Assembly: GCA_963682055.1 (NCBI GenBank)
Contig: OY821745.1
Span: 22,999,342-23,063,341 of the forward strand
Length of the DNA stretch: 64,000 bases
Direction of reading: 5' to 3'
Source: Primula veris
Taxonomy: Eukaryota; Streptophyta; Magnoliopsida; Ericales; Primulaceae
The notes below the pieces were generated by a model. It made no database searches. It saw nothing but the letters and a program-made list of their open reading frames with translations, and had not been told where the DNA came from. Shown here one piece after another: positions 21,165 to 32,219 of this stretch. Positions within the stretch are counted from its first letter, which is position 1. Every line of letters starts with the position of its first letter. Both the position numbers and the translations under genes were made by a program.

Positions 21165-22379
21165 TGGTAGTGACATTAACTTATGTGATGATATTTGGTG
21201 TGGTCCAACTTTTCTTCGTAACTCTTTACATGTTAATAGTATCGATGATTTTAAAGTTAAAGATTTAATGGAAGAAGTTTGTTGGAGTATTGCTAAAATT
21301 AAAAGTATGTTGGGTGATAATATGGTCAGTACTGTGCTAAGTGTGCCTATAAATAATGCACTTCAAGGCAAGGACATTCCGAGATGGGCAGATCATACTA
21401 ATGGTTTATTTAGTACTAAATCTGCATATTACCTTTATTCCTTTTCAGGCCATAATATGAATAACAAAGTTAGTTGGCTGTGGATTTGGAAACAAAAAAT
21501 TTCTTCAAAATTGATTACATTTCTTTGGCTCGTTTTTCAAGAAAAGATGCTTACAAACTCCTCAAGAGTTAGAAGGGGACTATCCCAAGATGATATGTGT
21601 CCACGTTGTAATGGTGACATCGAAGATTTAAATCACCTTTTTCAAGAATTTCTCTTTTCGGTCTAGTTTTGAGCTAGAATTAAAGGACCGCGATGGATTA
21701 ACGCTCACATTTAACTCTTACTGATTGGCTCGAGCGAAACCTACGTTCAAAAAAGACTTTTAACAAAAAAAATTCGAAATTTGTTTTCATTGCTAGTATT
21801 TGGAATTTATGGAAATTTCGTTGTAAAAAAGTTTTTGAAAATGTGGATATCAGTGTAGTTTCCGCTATTCACATAACGATAGAGTTTGCGGATAATATTG
21901 AGCTAGCTACCCACAAACCCCAAATTTATGTGGACTATGATAAAGACATTAGACTTATTACTTGTTTTCCTCCTTATGCAGGACGAGTTAAATTCAAAGT
22001 TGATGGGAGTGTAAAATAGGGAACATGAAACCCATCCGGTATAGGTGGCCTATTTCGAGACGACAAAAGAGCATGAATTTTGGGGTTCATGGGAAAATTA
22101 GACTACCGTTCACCTTTGGAGACAGAACTTTGGGCTATCTATCGAGGTTTAACGATTGATATTTGTAGAGATTTCAAAAATATCGACATAGAATCGGATG
22201 CTGGTTGCGCGGTGAAGGTTATCACGGACGAGACACCGCCAAGTTGTCTATTTTATGGTTTGATTGCGGATATAAATTTTATGCTAGTTAAATGTAATGC
22301 TTTCATAGCTTATGCGCCTCGAGAAAGAAACGGTTGCGCCAATCTAATAGCCAAATTAGGAAAAGAAATGACGGGATAA
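21165..22379 (+). pseudogene. LINE zf-RVT and RNase H-like domains
   Basis: Continuation of the LINE after the nested element. Codons 21268-21666 read IPRWADHTNGLFSTKSAYYL, then SKLITFLWLVFQEKMLT and MCPRCNGDIEDLNHLF, the zinc-binding region of plant LINE reverse transcriptases. Frames shift and stop near 21664 and 22018. At 22080-22379 comes an RNase H-like (RVT_3) module with SPLETELWAIYRGL, IDIESDAGCAVKVI and YAPRERNGCANLIAKL. The catalytic-type acidic residues are visible, but the reading is broken in several places, so no protein can be made. Confidence 0.85.
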
Positions 22380-22544
22380 TTTCGACTCTATGAAAAAGCT
22401 CCTGAGTGTTTATATAACTTGCTATTGAATGACAAGAAAGGCAATGATAGCTTTAAGTTTTAGTTTTATTTAATATTCTAATGTAACAAAAAAAAATCAA
22501 TTACTTTCGACTTCCTCATAAAATCTATCCAACCAAAGATAAGT

Positions 22545-23445
22545 TTTGAACATAAATTTTTATCCGTGTTCCGACCCGCACCGGACCGGAAAAACGTCAA
22601 GTTTTGTCCCGACCCGACAAACTTTGGGATTGTGATCGGGTGATAATTTTGATTTCGTCGGATGTCCCGACCTGACCAGATTTTTTAAATTAATTTTATA
22701 TTTTATGTTATATAACATGATCCTTTTTATTTCAACACTAAAATGTAAATTAATTTATATCAAATGTAATTGATGAGAATCGAACATTTTACCTTTAGCA
22801 TGTAATGTAAACACTCTACCATATGAGTTACAATACTTTTTGTTTCATATATTAGTTATAATTAGATAAGTATAATATAGATTTGTAGTTTTGAATATAT
22901 GAAACTATTAAAATAAAAAATATACTTAAATTAAAAAAAGTTATATTGTTACTTTAAAAAAGATAAATGATAATTATTTTCCGATTATAATGATAATGTA
23001 TCTCATTTATTATGATAATTGTTCCTTGTGTGAATAAAACTAAATACTAAAAGAATCTGATGAAAAACGTATCGATTTTTTTATCTACTCCATTATTTAT
23101 AGTTTCACACTATTTTTTCTACCGTATGTTAATTTTCTTTTGCATTTATTAGGAGTGTTATTTTTAAACTAAGATTATATTTCGTTTTAATAACATGTTT
23201 AGACTTATCAAATAAAAAATGTTAATAAAAAATGATCTTGTCGTAAAATAAAAAAGATATGTCGGGAGATTCGGGATAAACATATCCCGACCCTACGGGA
23301 TCCCGAAAATCCGGGTCCCGAAAAAGTCAGGTCCCGACTTTTGTCAGGTCGGGGGCGGGATTTTTTTTTCACTTCCAAAAGTAATCGGATCGAAATACGG
23401 GTTGACTGTTTACAGATCGAGTCCCGACCCTAACCCACCCATATC
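22545..23445. repeat. Degenerate repeat rich in CCCGAC/GTCGGG
   Basis: Clusters of CCCGACC, GGATCCCGAAAATCC and GTCGGGGGCGGG occur at both ends (22565-22680 and 23260-23440) around an AT-rich core. The composition resembles non-autonomous hAT-type repeats of plants, but ends and target duplication could not be fixed. Confidence 0.4.
22772..22832 (-). repeat. tRNA-like fragment with A and B boxes
   Basis: On the minus strand TAACTCATATGGTAGAGTG (22812-22830) resembles the tRNA A box and GTTCGATTCTC (22775-22785) the B box, at tRNA-like spacing. Acceptor and anticodon stems do not form, so this is a tRNA-derived relic (tRNA pseudogene or SINE head), not a working tRNA. Confidence 0.5.
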
Positions 23446-23457
23446 CACATCAACAGC

Positions 23458-24040
23458 TAGGGGTGGGCAAAAAATCCGCAAATCCGCCCCGTAACCTAAC
23501 CCGCATGGATTGGGACGGGTTGGGTTGGGTTGAATGTCAAAAAAAATTCAATCCGCCTCGCCCCAATTCGCTATATATTTTGCGGATTGGATTAGGGTTG
23601 AGTTTTACGAATCGCGGTTAATCCGCGTCAATCCGTTTCAACCCGCAATATATATAATTATAAATATGTATACATATATGTATTTTAAGATACCAACATT
23701 TCATTCTTGTTATATTATAGTTTTATTACTTGTTCGGAAATGTAGTAAACGTATTGTCATTGGTTTTAATTTACATTTCTCTTTGAAATATTCGATTTAT
23801 TTTAAAATTTAGGTTGATTATGCAAACTATAAAAAATAAATGACCAAAATACAAATTTAAGAATCAATCTAAACCCAACCCGTCCCAACCTGCAATTTAT
23901 TTTGCGGGTTGGGTTGGGTTAAGTTGTAACGGGTTAGGTTGGGTTGAGATTTAAATTTTATCAATCCGCCCCGCCATATATTTTACGGGTTGGGTTATAA
24001 TTGAGGTCAATCCGCCTCAATTCACCTTTGTCCATTCCTA
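23458..24040. mobile_element. Non-autonomous hAT element, 583 bp
   Basis: Ends are TAGGGGTGGGCA and TGTCCATTCCTA. Flanks TCAACAGC (23450-23457) and GCAACAGT (24041-24048) share CAACAG in an 8-bp frame, as expected for hAT insertion with decay. The body has repeated GGGTTGGGTT and AATCCGCC blocks at both ends and an AT-rich core. It is closely related to 43044-43651: both carry TTACTTGTTCG and GGTTGATTATGCAAACTAT. Confidence 0.85.
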
Positions 24041-24048
24041 GCAACAGT

Positions 24049-24686
24049 CAAAAAGTGAGGATTGAAAAATTAATGAGGAATTGTTTTTTTACCTCTCAGA
24101 ATAAGGGGTAAAAACCTTCAAAATAGTGCATATGATCTGACCACGGTGACAAATGAAGAGCATACAACTAGTTTTAATATTTCCCAACACACTAATTCGT
24201 ATAACAAATACTGAAAACTCCTACAAGGTTTGAGCCGAATGAAAAAAGGAATCAGGAATCGATACCAAAACAAGAATAAGAAAAAAAAAATAAAGTTTTG
24301 CTTAAAAAAAAAATGCAGGAATTGAGAATCCAGTGACGAGAAAAAACGTATCGTACTAGCGTATCAAATATAAACAGAATGAAATATGAAGTGCATACCA
24401 TCAATCAATTAATTTGTTGTTTAAACACGGCTTTGGTATAGCATGGATTGCATCAATATCAAAATCTGCAGAAAAAGGGAAGTAAAAGTGTGGTAACTCA
24501 CTCCACAAACATCATATGTATTTTACTTTTATAACATTTCCACAATGCATCAATGTTACATTGACACAACATATTGCATTACGAATTGAAATATAGAGTC
24601 ATCAAAATTCCACTCTTTAGTTCACCCAACATCTTGAAATATAGAATTACATCAAAATTGAAACAAAAATAGAAAAACCTATTTAG
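24049..24686. other. 3' flank of the RING gene
   Basis: AT-rich; the part next to 24687 is probably the 3'UTR of the minus-strand RING gene. No other feature is seen. Confidence 0.4.
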
Positions 24687-25682
24687 TTAACTTCGCGGTG
24701 CGCGTCTTCTCCCCCTAGCTTCACGGATCCTTCTCCTCGAAGATGGAGGCTGAGGCTCGTTTAGATTCAGTTCCAAAGGCATATCAATCACAGGGCTGTC
24801 AAAGACAAAACCAAAAGCAGGACTTTGATCCGCTCCTTCAATCGCTACGTCATCGGTTTCAGCTAACGCCCGTCCAACCAAACGTGTACGGAGCCGCCTG
24901 GTGTTGCCCACCGCCACCGTGGCCGCTGCCAATGCAGTATCTGGCGGGAACGCAGGCTCCCGTGCCAACCCCCCACTGAGCCCAATCCTAATCCTCCGAA
25001 GGGCATCCGCGACTGGGACTGTGGTCACCCTGCGCATTACACGGTTTTGCCTCAAGCTCTCGACTCTATTCGCTTTAGGTCTGGGCGGGACCATCTCGCC
25101 AGAGTCAGACTCTGGAGCATGGTCCACTTTCCCATTCCCATTCCCGTAAATGGGGGTAATGCTAGTGTCCATTACCTCCCCTTTACATACGGGGCATTCC
25201 TTTGCCGTTGAGTATACGTAAGGCAACCTATAAAAACACGCCCAACAAAACAAGTGCCCACAACAAGTCAGAACCGGTTCTCTTACTGTATCTAAACATA
25301 TATTGCAGTCGAAGAACCCCTCTCCGTCCCCCACAGCCTTAGCAACCCTCAAATCCAATTCTAACGCTTTGGCGACCAAATGTGAGCTATCTCGTTTGAC
25401 CCCTTTGCTTCTCTCGACAACCTCTTGACTCACGTTAGCTATATCATCGACTATATTGACTAAATTTTCATGAGGGGGGTTTTCATTTTGTCTCCACCTG
25501 GCTCTAGCGTAAACAGCCTCGAGCTGGCGGATCCTCTCGTGTACACCCTCACGGGTCAGCTCTAGTTCATTGGCTCGTATAGACTCTAGACCCAAAATTG
25601 ACTCATCAGCCAAGTCTACAGGGTCTTGGTTCAAATCAAGATCCATCATAGCACTCATCTCATCTCTTCTATAATCCCCCAT
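24687..25682 (-). CDS. RING-HC E3 ubiquitin ligase, 331 aa (MUSE1/2- or RMA-like)
   Basis: A single uninterrupted coding exon from ATG at 25682. Residues about 40-62 (ELELTREGVHERIRQLEAVY) are a short helical region. The RING is C3HC4 with C126, C129, C141, H143, C146, C149, C163 and C166, followed by VMDTSITPIYG, a signature of the plant RMA/MUSE/RNF185-like group. RMA proteins end in a membrane anchor; this C-terminus is Arg-rich and hydrophilic, so the longer soluble MUSE1/MUSE2-like relatives fit better. Such proteins transfer ubiquitin from an E2; MUSE proteins act in turnover of immune receptors (family knowledge). EAR-like motifs are present at both ends: DLNQDP (16-21) and LELNL (303-307). 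The CDS is richer in GC than its surroundings. Exact orthology is not settled. Confidence 0.85.
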   Translation of the reverse strand: MGDYRRDEMSAMMDLDLNQDPVDLADESILGLESIRANELELTREGVHERIRQLEAVYARARWRQNENPPHENLVNIVDDIANVSQEVVERSKGVKRDSSHLVAKALELDLRVAKAVGDGEGFFDCNICLDTVREPVLTCCGHLFCWACFYRLPYVYSTAKECPVCKGEVMDTSITPIYGNGNGKVDHAPESDSGEMVPPRPKANRVESLRQNRVMRRVTTVPVADALRRIRIGLSGGLAREPAFPPDTALAAATVAVGNTRRLRTRLVGRALAETDDVAIEGADQSPAFGFVFDSPVIDMPLELNLNEPQPPSSRRRIREARGRRRAPRS

Positions 25683-26149
25683 TATTCAACACACAGCCAA
25701 CTCAAATCCCAATAAGCCTCACCAAAAGAAAATCTAAATAGCCAAAACGGTGAAAATTAGTCGCCTGGCAAGACTAGGAGTTTTTACAAAAAAATGAATA
25801 AGAAATCAATCTTGTATAGCTAGGACTTTGGAGCATATAGTAACAGACATCCGTAATATGCAAAACGCAGTTCAGATCTCAAGACACCTTTAGATAACCT
25901 AAATGATCAAAGATTCAAAAATATACTCGTACCGTATATTAACCACTTCCGGGGTTTCCTGTTGTTTAACTAGACCTAGCGGTATCTATTTTTCATAGCC
26001 CGATAGTCTTGAGAAGTAATCCTAAAACATATAGAGAATAAACTCATTTCGTAAATCAAGATTAAATCTTTGCTCTAAGCTTTGAAGCATACCACAACAC
26101 CTTGATTGCAGTAGTATTAGTACTACTAAATTCAGTGTTTTAAAAAGCA

Positions 26150-26790
26150 AAATCTTAGCTAACAGCGTTTTTTTGCAAGAGCTACACTAAAAGCAAGCAT
26201 AAGCTTTTAGCGGCATAAAAAGCGGAAAAGCTAGCTTTTTTATGCATTTTTTAAGCTTTGAATCCAGCTTTTAATGAGCTTTCTTACTACGAAGCGCGCT
26301 TTTTAAAAACAAAGCTACTAATAAGATAAATCCAGTCATGGAAATTACTATAAAAAAGTGATCCAGCTTTGAAACACTGAATTATGAAGAATAGGCTCTA
26401 TACTAAAGTACACATATCTATTAATCAAATCAGTTCTCGTCAAAATTAGGCTCTTTTTTGTAAAAATGATCCAACTTAGCTAAAAGCGTTTTTTGCAAGA
26501 GCTACGCTAAAAGCGTAAAAAGTGTAAGCTTTAAGCGGCATAAAAAGCGATAAAGCAAGCTTTTAAAGCAATATTTAAGATTAGAATCCAGCTTTTAATG
26601 AGCTTTCTTACTACGAAGCGCTTTTCTAAACAGTGCTGCTAATAAAATAAATCCAGTCATGGAAATTAGTATAAAAAAGTGATCCAGCTTTAAAACACTG
26701 AATTATGCAGAACAGGCTCTATACTAAAGTACACATATCTATTAATCAAATCATTTGTTGAAAAAATTAGTCTCTTTTTGGCAAAAATGA
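26150..26790. repeat. Two tandem copies of a roughly 310-325 bp unit
   Basis: Copies at about 26150-26455 and 26475-26790 share TTTTGCAAGAGCTAC, TAAGCTTTTAGCGGCATAAA, AATGAGCTTTCTTACTACG and AGTGATCCAGCTTT, and both end in AGGCTCTATACTAAAGTACA. That end block occurs a third time at 27060. Confidence 0.8.
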
Positions 26791-26804
26791 TCCAACTTAA
26801 CAAA

Positions 26805-27835
26805 ATCTAGAAAAACCCAGTCTTATTCCATATCTAGGATCCTCAAAACTAAATCCCTAATAACAAAAATGACAAAAATGGGATCTTTATCAATAAAGTA
26901 TGGTTTAGGGAAAATGACCAAAAAAAAAAACCAAATTGAGCAATCAAGTATCTATAATACATTAAAGGGTACTCATATATCTAAAAAAAAATCCATAAAA
27001 TGACTCTAATTGGAATATTAAAAACAGAAAAGTAAGAGTGTTTAGAGAGGTTATGGAGAATAGGCTCTATACTAAAGTACATATATCTATTAATTAAATC
27101 ATCTGTTGACAAAATTAGTGTCTTTTATATAAATTAATCAAACTTAATGATCAAATTGAACAGGTGTCTACATACTAGAAAAACCCAGTTACAATGTAGA
27201 AAAATACAGTCTAACTCCATATATAAGATCCTCATAAGTCATAACTGAATCCCCAATAACAAAATGGTAAAAATGGGATCTTTATCAACAAATTAGGGTC
27301 TTAGGGAAAATGATAATAACAACAGAAATTGAGATACCAAGTATCTATAATACACAAAAAGGTACTCATAACTTCTTTTTTTCTTCCATAAAATGACTCT
27401 AATTTGAGTATTACAAAAAAAACATAAGAGGATTTAGAGGCTAAAAAGTAAATGAACCTGATGAATGAGGAAAACCCAGTTTGATCAAACTAAATAAGAG
27501 AATACAAATATAAGGAAAACCCCGTTATAATCTAGAAAACCCCATTCTAATTCCATATCAAAGATCCTTATAACTAAATCCCCCCAAAAAACACTAAATC
27601 CCTAATAACAAAAATGGAATTTTTATCAATAAATTAGGATTTTAGGGAAAATGATAAAAAAAAAAAAAAAAAAAAAAACAAGAGAGAGAGAGAAATTGAG
27701 CAATCAAGTATCTATAATACATAAAAGGGTACTCATATGACAAAAAAAAAAATCAATAAATGACTCAAATTGGATTATAAAAAAAAACATAAAAATAAGA
27801 GGGTTAAGAGTAAATGAACCTGAAGAATGATCTGA
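26805..27835. repeat. Three tandem copies of a roughly 300-350 bp unit
   Basis: Copies at about 26805-27050, 27175-27470 and 27475-27835 share AGAAAAACCCAG, TTTAGGGAAAATGA, CAAGTATCTATAATACA and AAATGACTC. The last two also share TAAATGAACCTGA(T/A)GAATGA, which on the minus strand is the presumed splice donor, so that site is duplicated. Confidence 0.8.
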
Positions 27836-27950
27836 GCCGTTGATTTATGATCGTAGGGATATAATAAAACTGAAGATGAATTGGGTTTTTGAGTGTATGG
27901 AATCGGTGATTTGGGATTTTAGAGAGGGAGAGAGAGAGAGAGAGAGAGAA

Positions 27951-29730
27951 GAGGTGTTGCGCCGTACGTAAATGGTTATGTAAAAGTATAATTGCTAACT
28001 TTTGATATTTTGGGACATGATTTGCACTAAATTGAAAATAAACATATTTGGATTACTTTTTTATACTACATATTATTTTCTCGTAGTGTCCGTGTCCGAT
28101 GCATGTCCGATTCTTTAGGTATTTTTTTTCACGTGTTCGTGTATAATAATCACGTTTTTCCAAATTTATTCGTGTCAGTTGTTGTCACTTATGATAATTC
28201 TTGAAAAATTCCGTGCCCGATTTGTAAAATACTAGGTTCATGTTTGTTTTTTATTTTTAGATGCAATGAACATGATCAAAAAGTAAAGATCTAGCAATAA
28301 ACGAGATGATCAATACGAGACTGCTACGTGTAAGTTTAATAAAACATGTATTCATGTTCATTATACAAACTTCTGTCAATAGTTAAATGTATAATCCGTT
28401 TTGCATCTTGAAGTGTATAAACATTTATATTTGAAGTGTATATTGTACTTGAAATGAACACAATTACACACTAGTACTCAAGGGTATACATCGTATAAAT
28501 TTGAAGTGTAAGTATAAGTATATACACTTGAAGTGTATATTTGTACTTAAAATAAATATACAATTTGTACTTAAAACGTATATTCGTGAACTCTATACAC
28601 ATTTTTTGAGTTAATTTTTTCTAGTTTTTTCGTTTTACTTTCGTATTTTTTTTTTAAAGTTAAGGATATTTTTATATTGTTTTCTTTTAAACCTTTTTTA
28701 CGTTTCTTCTTTTCCTAGCCTTTTGTTTGTGTTTTTTTTGAATTTTAGTTTTTTTTCTTCTTTTTTTGGGCAAATTTTGGTTTTTTAAACATTTTTCCCG
28801 ACTTTTTTCAACCTTTCTTTCGGTTTTTGTTACTTTTTTTTAAATGATTCCTATTGAGTAACAAGATCATAACGGACCACTAATTAAAAAGAGAGGACAT
28901 CACTAGCCTAATAAGATTCATGGTAGGTATTCGCAAACAGGATTTTGAGCATGACCAATTGAGAAAAATGACCAAATTTGCAGGAACAGTCACTTTGCCC
29001 TTTCAACTATTACGCTTTCTACATTATTTTCTCTCTTTTAACTTTCCATAGATCGTAAAGATGTGGAATTCCATATAAAAAAGAGTAGCATAATTACCAT
29101 TTAGTGTCACTTTTGTAAAATAATTACTATCAAGAGTAGCTTTACACATATAAAAATTGTTTTCTTATTAAATTATCACAAATATTCTATCATGTTTCTT
29201 TCTATTCAAGGTTTGAACCATAGCCCTCCTTTGTCTCTAAGCTTAGTAGCTTATCGAATAAAGCTCGACGACGGAGCTGCGAAATAGTGTCTCAAGCTGG
29301 AACCAAGTTAAGACTCTCGAGTTTGCTCTGCTTTAAACTTTAGTAATGGAGTTGAAACAAGTTTAATGTTTTATCCCGAATCACATTTGGAAAATATGGT
29401 CTAAAAAATGAACCAATTCACAACTAACCCTTAAATTTAAGCAATACATCTAACAAAGTACGTGCTGAGAAAAATGAAAACATAGTTACAATCTTTATTG
29501 ATCAATAACACGACATTATAATTATGAGAAACACAATTGAATTGATGAAGCAAATTACTTGACCTTATTTATTAGGCAGATCGATCCACCTAGAAAATCA
29601 CAAGAAAACAAGAAAACCAAACGAAAAAGATACCATAAAAGCAAGAAAATGCAGACAGCTTAAAGCCACTAGATAATCAATCGAAAAAAGGTAGTATAAA
29701 TTAAGGGGTTGTGACACGGCATGAACATTT
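27951..29730. other. Intergenic DNA between the RING and DC1 genes
   Basis: AT-rich, no gene seen. 28390-28600 has degenerate repeats around TTGAAGTGTATA and GTACTTGAAA. 28615-28850 is T-rich low complexity. The left end probably holds the RING promoter; the right end is 3' to the DC1 gene. Confidence 0.45.
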
Positions 29731-30270
29731 CTAACGCCACCAATACTTTTTTCGTTTGCATTTCTCGAGGGCACCTGGACGAGTTGTGTAGGTCTTGAGA
29801 GTATCCTTATAGCCTTGTAATTCTTCTTTCAAGCGTTCTTTGACCAAAACACAGCTAATATCAGTCCCATAGTCACATAACCGACAATTATAAACCCATA
29901 GATTTTCAGGGGACTCTATCCAGCATATATTACAGTGGAAGGAGGATGTGGTATTTGCAAACGCGGATGCTGTTGAATAGTAGAGTGTTAAAGCAGTACC
30001 ATGTTCGTCGTTGGGCAGAGCTTCGGGCAAGAATGCACATTTGACGTGGAGATTGTAATTACAACCGTCACAACGGTACACGTAACTATCTGTGATATCT
30101 CCACCACATGCGGCACAAGAGAATTGATTCTTTACAAAAGCAGGGTAAAATACGAGCTTGAGTGGATGCTCAGGATGGGCTTTATGTTTCAGTGATTCAA
30201 TGAGATCATCGTAGGTTTTTGGAACCAATGGTGGAATAATAAGGCCACCTGTAGCACGTCGTTTGCACAA
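29731..30270 (-). CDS. DC1 (cysteine/histidine-rich C1-like) protein, 179 aa
   Basis: Two C1-like zinc modules are visible. The first (about 51-85) runs HPEHPLKLVFYPAF, then CAACGGDI and YRCDGCNYNLHVKCAF, giving the H-C2-C2-H-C ligand set of plant DC1 domains. The second (about 112-140) has FHCNICW and YNCRLCDYGTDISC, where the usual His of YGxH is Asp. The C-terminus is basic (KCKRKKYWWR). DC1 proteins are a large plant-only family, mostly of unknown role, with links to stress and hormone signalling. Many have four or more modules, so this one is short. The ATG at 30268-30270 gives MCKRRATGG, but an acceptor-like CTACAG lies just before GTGGCC, so the first residues could instead come from an upstream exon. 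No TPR or kinase part is attached. Confidence 0.72.
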   Translation of the reverse strand: MCKRRATGGLIIPPLVPKTYDDLIESLKHKAHPEHPLKLVFYPAFVKNQFSCAACGGDITDSYVYRCDGCNYNLHVKCAFLPEALPNDEHGTALTLYYSTASAFANTTSSFHCNICWIESPENLWVYNCRLCDYGTDISCVLVKERLKEELQGYKDTLKTYTTRPGALEKCKRKKYWWR

Positions 30271-30891
30271 AAGAAATAAATGTTAAGTTAATTTGAGTAA
30301 AATTTTTGACAATCTTACACAAGACTTGATAACGGGGTTTTCGAAATTAAGTAATATGCTTTTATGTACTAATCAATTATTCTCCCATTTAATTGAGCTA
30401 TACATGCAAAATTTGAGAAAAACTAACGGTGTTTGTCCATTCGCGCTTTTTGGACAAGGACACAATTATGTTATCGAAAGATGATAATGGTTAATAAAGA
30501 ATTATTATTTATGGACAGGTGATTGTCGGACTATGACTGTCAATAAGACTCTCATGTGATTTCATAATCTCATTTTTGCCGGAGTTCTAACCAGAATTAT
30601 TATCATGGAGACATGATCCGTGCAAGAGACGCATACTTTTTTATTTCATGATAAAGGGAGTCGAGTGTCTGCTTGGATTGTATAACTTGACGCTCTAATT
30701 TTTCAACGCTTATACGATACAATTTTTATTCAATTTAGTATGTTAAACTATGAAAAATTCAATTTAATATTTCATACTATAAAATTAGTCAATTTAGTAC
30801 ATTCTCTATCAATTGTTTAATAGAAAGTGAGAAATTATAATAGTTAAAGGTATTAAATTACTAATATTCAACAAAAGTGTTTTGTATAGGC
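30271..30891. other. AT-rich flank upstream of the DC1 gene
   Basis: No gene or repeat is clearly seen. It probably includes the DC1 promoter. Confidence 0.4.
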
Positions 30892-30905
30892 TATTAAACA
30901 ATTTA

Positions 30906-32205
30906 ATATCTCATATTTTTGAAAAAAAACTGAACTCCCCCTCTCTCTCTACCTCTCAAACCGTAGATCCAGCTCACCGCCGCCAACTGTCTGGGGTGTG
31001 GAGAAGGCCTCCCCTGCCCACATGCTCCGTACCCATCTTAAATCTCCTCTCCTCTGCCATATCATCTCCTTCTTCGTCACTTTTCTTCATCCCGTCTCCG
31101 CCTCCCCCTTTGTCTCCTCCCTCCGCCACCCTTCCGATCTATCTCTTCCCCTTCGCCTTTTTCGCACCTTCCACCTATCTTTTTCTCTCCTTACTCCACA
31201 TCCGTCCCGATCTCTCTTCTCATCTCCACTCTCTTTGAAATCTCAACCCCCTTTTTATATACCGTTTCAATAACCATCTTATATATTTGTTTGGGGCTAA
31301 ATTGTGCCGATCGGGGTAACTTTTCGGCGATCGAAGTGTAGGATAGAAATATTGTGACTATCTTATACTACGGGTCTTGGATTGGGATGTTGGTATATTG
31401 AGCATCGTGCCTCCGTAGGCTTGCTTAGATTGGGATTTAATAGTGTGTTGGCACCCTGGTTGTTACTACAGTGCCGAACAGAGATGGTTGCTCTAATACC
31501 TTTCGGCCCTCACTTGACATGTGGTCTGTTATGTTGACCTTTTTATCCACGTGACTCTGTTTGTAGATATGGTCTATCTGAGCAAGCCTTTTGACGTGTC
31601 AAATATTTTTGGGTAGTTATTTACTTTTTACACATTCCTTTTATGCGTATTTTATGATATGATTTTGTCTCGTTTGTATCTTATGAGTATTGACGGGGTT
31701 TGTCTAGATCATAATCGTAGGGTGTATTTTGTCTTATTGATTTCTTCGTGGTTTTGTAAAAATCTTTCGCATATGGGGGTTGCTCCTATGGGTCATTTCT
31801 TGCGATTGGTATGATTATATCGGGTTATTTGTGTGTTGTCATCCCGATGTTGTTTTTCTTAGACTAGTCTGTGTTAGAACCCTTCTGGACCATTCAATTC
31901 GCTTTTGGTTGGCACGACACTTGTATTAGACGTTTTCCACTTTCAAAAACTCGATTGGCGCACTTGACAAGATTTCAATTCTTTTTGGTCTTTTATTTTG
32001 ATAACTGAGACTCTTTCTGTGTGTAATTTGTGCTTTTCTGGTTTTTTGGTTTCTGACTATCCGGATGAAAGGATTTGAAAAGGGTCGTATTTTGTATTTT
32101 CGTTTTTCTTAGCCTTTTGGAGCTTGTTGCATAGGCAATGATTCGTGTATAAACTTGCTATTTTGATTAATGATAAACACGTTACTTTGCTGATTAAAAA
32201 AAAGG
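30906..32205 (+). mobile_element. Retroposon without ORF, about 1.3 kb, with 14-bp target duplication
   Basis: TATTAAACAATTTA occurs directly before (30892-30905) and directly after (32206-32219) the segment. The 3' end is TTGCTGATTAAAAAAAAGG, an A-tail. The 5' third is strikingly CT-rich with runs of CCTCCC (30935-31260), then comes non-coding sequence with few A-runs. This architecture fits target-primed reverse transcription of a LINE-related or cellular RNA. No RT or endonuclease code is visible. The two frames over the CT-rich part are composition artefacts. Confidence 0.72.
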
Positions 32206-32219
32206 TATTAAACAATTTA

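Larger units (their letters stand above)
16470..22496 (+). mobile_element. 5'-truncated LINE, split by an LTR retrotransposon
   Basis: LINE sequence runs from about 16487 to 17123, stops at the nested retrotransposon (17124-21159) and resumes after its target duplication to an A-run at 22488-22496. Flanks TCAATTCCTTTC (16458-16469) and TCAATTACTTTC (22497-22508) form a 12-bp target duplication with one change, as expected for target-primed reverse transcription. The element keeps only the C-terminal part of reverse transcriptase, the zf-RVT region and an RNase H-like domain; endonuclease and RT core are absent. Confidence 0.85.
25683..27950 (-). other. Probable 5'UTR exon and long 5'UTR intron of the RING gene
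   Basis: At 27820-27950 the minus strand reads a CT-microsatellite leader and ends CATTCTTCAG followed by GTTCATTT, a plausible donor. A matching acceptor, GGCTATTTAG, lies at 25734. This would give a leader exon, a 2.09-kb intron and then the coding exon. The intron is AT-rich and made largely of tandem repeats (separate entries). Transcript data would be needed to confirm it. Confidence 0.45.

Noticed and set aside
24743..25149. Plus-strand frames opposite the RING gene
   Set aside because: Shadows of a GC-rich coding exon on the other strand.
30882..31273. Two overlapping plus-strand frames of 91-118 codons
   Set aside because: The region is CT-rich, opens frames by composition and lies inside an ORF-less retroposon.
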